Origin: Archegozetes longisetosus
Lineage: Eukaryota; Arthropoda; Arachnida; Sarcoptiformes; Trhypochthoniidae
Reading direction: 5' to 3'
Length of the DNA: 64,000 bases
Assembly: GCA_018873245.2 (NCBI GenBank)
Contig: JAEMBT020000007.1
Location: 4,833,129 to 4,897,128, forward strand
Shown here: positions 62,501-64,000 of the stretch, in pieces
How the letters are laid out: the number at the start of each line of letters is the position of its first letter
How positions within the stretch are numbered: the stretch's first letter is position 1
Program-made: the position numbers and the translations under genes
Notes under the pieces: generated by a model
What the model was told of the DNA's origin: nothing
The model's database searches: none
The model's input: only the letters and a program-made list of their open reading frames with translations

Positions 62501-63350
62501 TCTTTCACTTAAGTCTTGAAAATCACGTTCACTAAAAAGCTCTGTAAACACGCGGATATATCACATAAACTTAATTCAAATCTGAGCGTGATTTCCAATA
62601 ACACTTTGGGAAAAACTTTTTACACTAAATAATTATTCAATTGTATGATCCGTAGGAGCCATAGAGATCACGGAAGAGCCGAACAATGAGTTGCCGACAG
62701 CCACTCCGGTCGTGCAACCATTCGTTGTCCCAACTTTGGACCCAAGTCTTAACTTGGGATTTTTGGCGAACAATCAAATGCCACAAATAGATATGAATAA
62801 CCCGTTATTCTTGGCGGCAGCGCTTCAAAACCCACAATTAGCTGCAGTCTACCTAGGATTACAACAACTGAAACAACAAGCCACTCAATTCAACACAATA
62901 ACTCGACCCACAACTTACGTCACAACCGACACAATATATAACACAAAAGTGGTCAGTTTCTACGACGGAAGAGCCACTCGATCGCGAACTATTGTAGAAC
63001 CAGCGACAACATCTGAACGAATAGTAACAACATATACGACAGAAGTAACGCCAGTAATCAATGGCAAACTAGCCCTACAACAGGCGCAACTGCAGAATGT
63101 GTTCGCGACACAACTGATAGGACCACAACTGCAGGTGACACCACAGATAAGCAGCATCACTAAGACAGTAACAACAGTTACAAATATGACGAGCACAAAA
63201 ACGAAAGTTTATACTTTGGTCTACAATGCGTTTAGTACGAGATATCGAACTGTGACGAGTACCAGCATCATTCCTACCACTATTACTACCGTCATCACAT
63301 CCACTGTTCCAGTCTCAAACACTGCCGCGCCTTTTAATATCTTCGGCTAA
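59558..63350 (+). CDS. Extracellular Thr/Val-rich repeat protein (DUF4758-like), C-terminal exons
   Basis: Three exons join cleanly. About 59558-60459 has donor CCACGAGTAAGA, phase 0. 61784-62465 has acceptor TATTACAG and donor CAGGGTATGA, phase 1. 62656-63350 ends in TAA after PFNIFG. The product repeats a motif of the form TTY.T.V....(D/N)G....S.T. Examples are VTVRGFLNFRTTVDGTVIVF, GATTVYETKVIGTYIDGKYA, VTQHIDGNHIQVKTLTLTTT, VVPVFDGTVTTSHTVTESF, TIYNTKVVSFYDGRATRSRT and EVTPVINGKLALQQAQLQ. Linkers are Pro/Gln/Ser-rich, and exon 1 ends very basic (RKARLGTRR). Similar repeats occur in large arthropod secreted or membrane proteins of unknown function; the DUF4758 label is from memory. The 5' exon is not certain: the first exon needs phase 1 input at 59558 or 59600. 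LSQLLLCCCQSTA near its start could be part of a signal peptide. Confidence 0.8.
60460..61783 (+). other. Intron of the extracellular repeat gene
   Basis: Bounded by GTAAGA and TATTACAG. It contains a pogo/Tigger-like MITE and, at 60919-60988, a small sequence bracketed by AGTGTTGG and CCAACACT that may be another tiny inverted-repeat element. No exon recognised inside. Confidence 0.8.
61526..61687. mobile_element. pogo/Tigger-like MITE, 162 bp, with TA target duplication
   Basis: Begins CAGTAATACCTCGATAAGTG and ends ATTCGAGTATTACTG, with TA on both sides (61524-61525 and 61688-61689). The terminal CAGTAATACTCG style and TA duplication are hallmarks of the Tc1/mariner-pogo group. Confidence 0.85.
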
Positions 63351-64000
63351 TTTGTCTTCAAGACTATAGAATCAAATATTTGAATATCTATCCTTTCAGT
63401 GACCTAACCAGTCTCTGAACTTACCATTAGTTATATTAGTTCATAATTTTATGGACTAAGTTTAGGGCAAAGCCTGATTTATTAAAGTATTAAACTTAGA
63501 GGTCGGTAAGTCAAATATTCTGGTTATGTCACTGATGCTTTACCTTAATTTTTATATTTTGTTCATATGTCTATTTTTGTCCTTTTAACTAACTTTTAAA
63601 AAAGTTTCTAATCAATCCTTTTTTGTTTGTTAGGTAAAAGTTGATATTCAGTACATATGCGATATTTTTAAATGTTATCAGTTATTTTTTATTGTTATCT
63701 TATATCAAATATCAAAGTCTTCACGACCTGAGAGTCGTTCAAGTTTTATTAGATTTCTTAATACAGATCTAATTGAAAATATAAAACTGTTGCAGATCTC
63801 TAGCAAGGAATCTCTATAAAACTTATTTCTCAAGTTGTGATATATTTTTTGACACCAACTATTAATTTACTTATACCATATATAATATGTTACTTTTATG
63901 TCTTCGATGTATTTGTAGATTATTTTTTATCTTATTTGTACATTCCATCCATTCATCTGTTTTTATATGTTTTGTAAAGTAAATACTCTTTAAACAATAA
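63351..64000 (+). other. 3' untranslated region and flank
   Basis: AT-rich sequence after the stop codon with no further reading frame. No single polyadenylation signal stands out. Confidence 0.5.

Noticed and set aside
1-64000. Retroviral, LTR-element, Polinton-type, LINE or CRISPR signatures
   Set aside because: No reverse-transcriptase or integrase motifs, paired long terminal direct repeats, capsid-like genes or regularly spaced repeat arrays were recognised. A profile search would be decisive.

Overview
The window is AT-rich eukaryotic DNA with compact spliced genes, short introns of 50-350 bp mixed with very long ones, many small inverted-repeat transposons, and an interstitial (CCTAA)n tract, the arthropod-type telomere repeat. 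Gene content (hemopexin/transmembrane protein, PPxY two-pass protein, Thr/Val-rich extracellular repeat protein) and the transposase families fit an arthropod, possibly a mite or other chelicerate. The species assignment is inference.

Layout. 1-1.9 kb: last exons of a membrane-anchored hemopexin-domain gene (+). 2.7-16.9 kb: a graveyard of fossils. It holds a minus-strand unknown relic, a zinc-finger/Asn-rich relic, a fragment resembling SWIM-associated transposase, a Merlin (IS1595-like) transposase, an eIF2alpha-kinase-like pseudogene, and a 3.5 kb DNA transposon whose left terminal repeat is split by a 766 bp MITE. 16.9-18.3 kb: a direct duplication of the last exon and 3' flank of the hemopexin gene, now a pseudogene. 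18.8-19.6 kb: a two-exon gene for a small two-pass membrane protein with two PPxY motifs. 19.65-59.55 kb: about 40 kb with no convincing gene, containing MITEs, microsatellites, a GC-rich foldback element and one microRNA-like hairpin. 59.56-63.35 kb: three well-supported terminal exons of a secreted or extracellular repeat protein; its 5' exon(s) must lie upstream, so much of the desert may be its first intron.

The live genes do not form an operon or obvious pathway. The best leads are the foldback element built from 29-bp CG-rich units at 23.5-24.2 kb, the hairpin at 51.94-52.02 kb, and the mosaic divergence between the two copies of the hemopexin-gene tail. I found no CRISPR array, no confident tRNA or rRNA, and no retroviral or LTR-type coding region. 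No wholly new biological system could be demonstrated from sequence alone.
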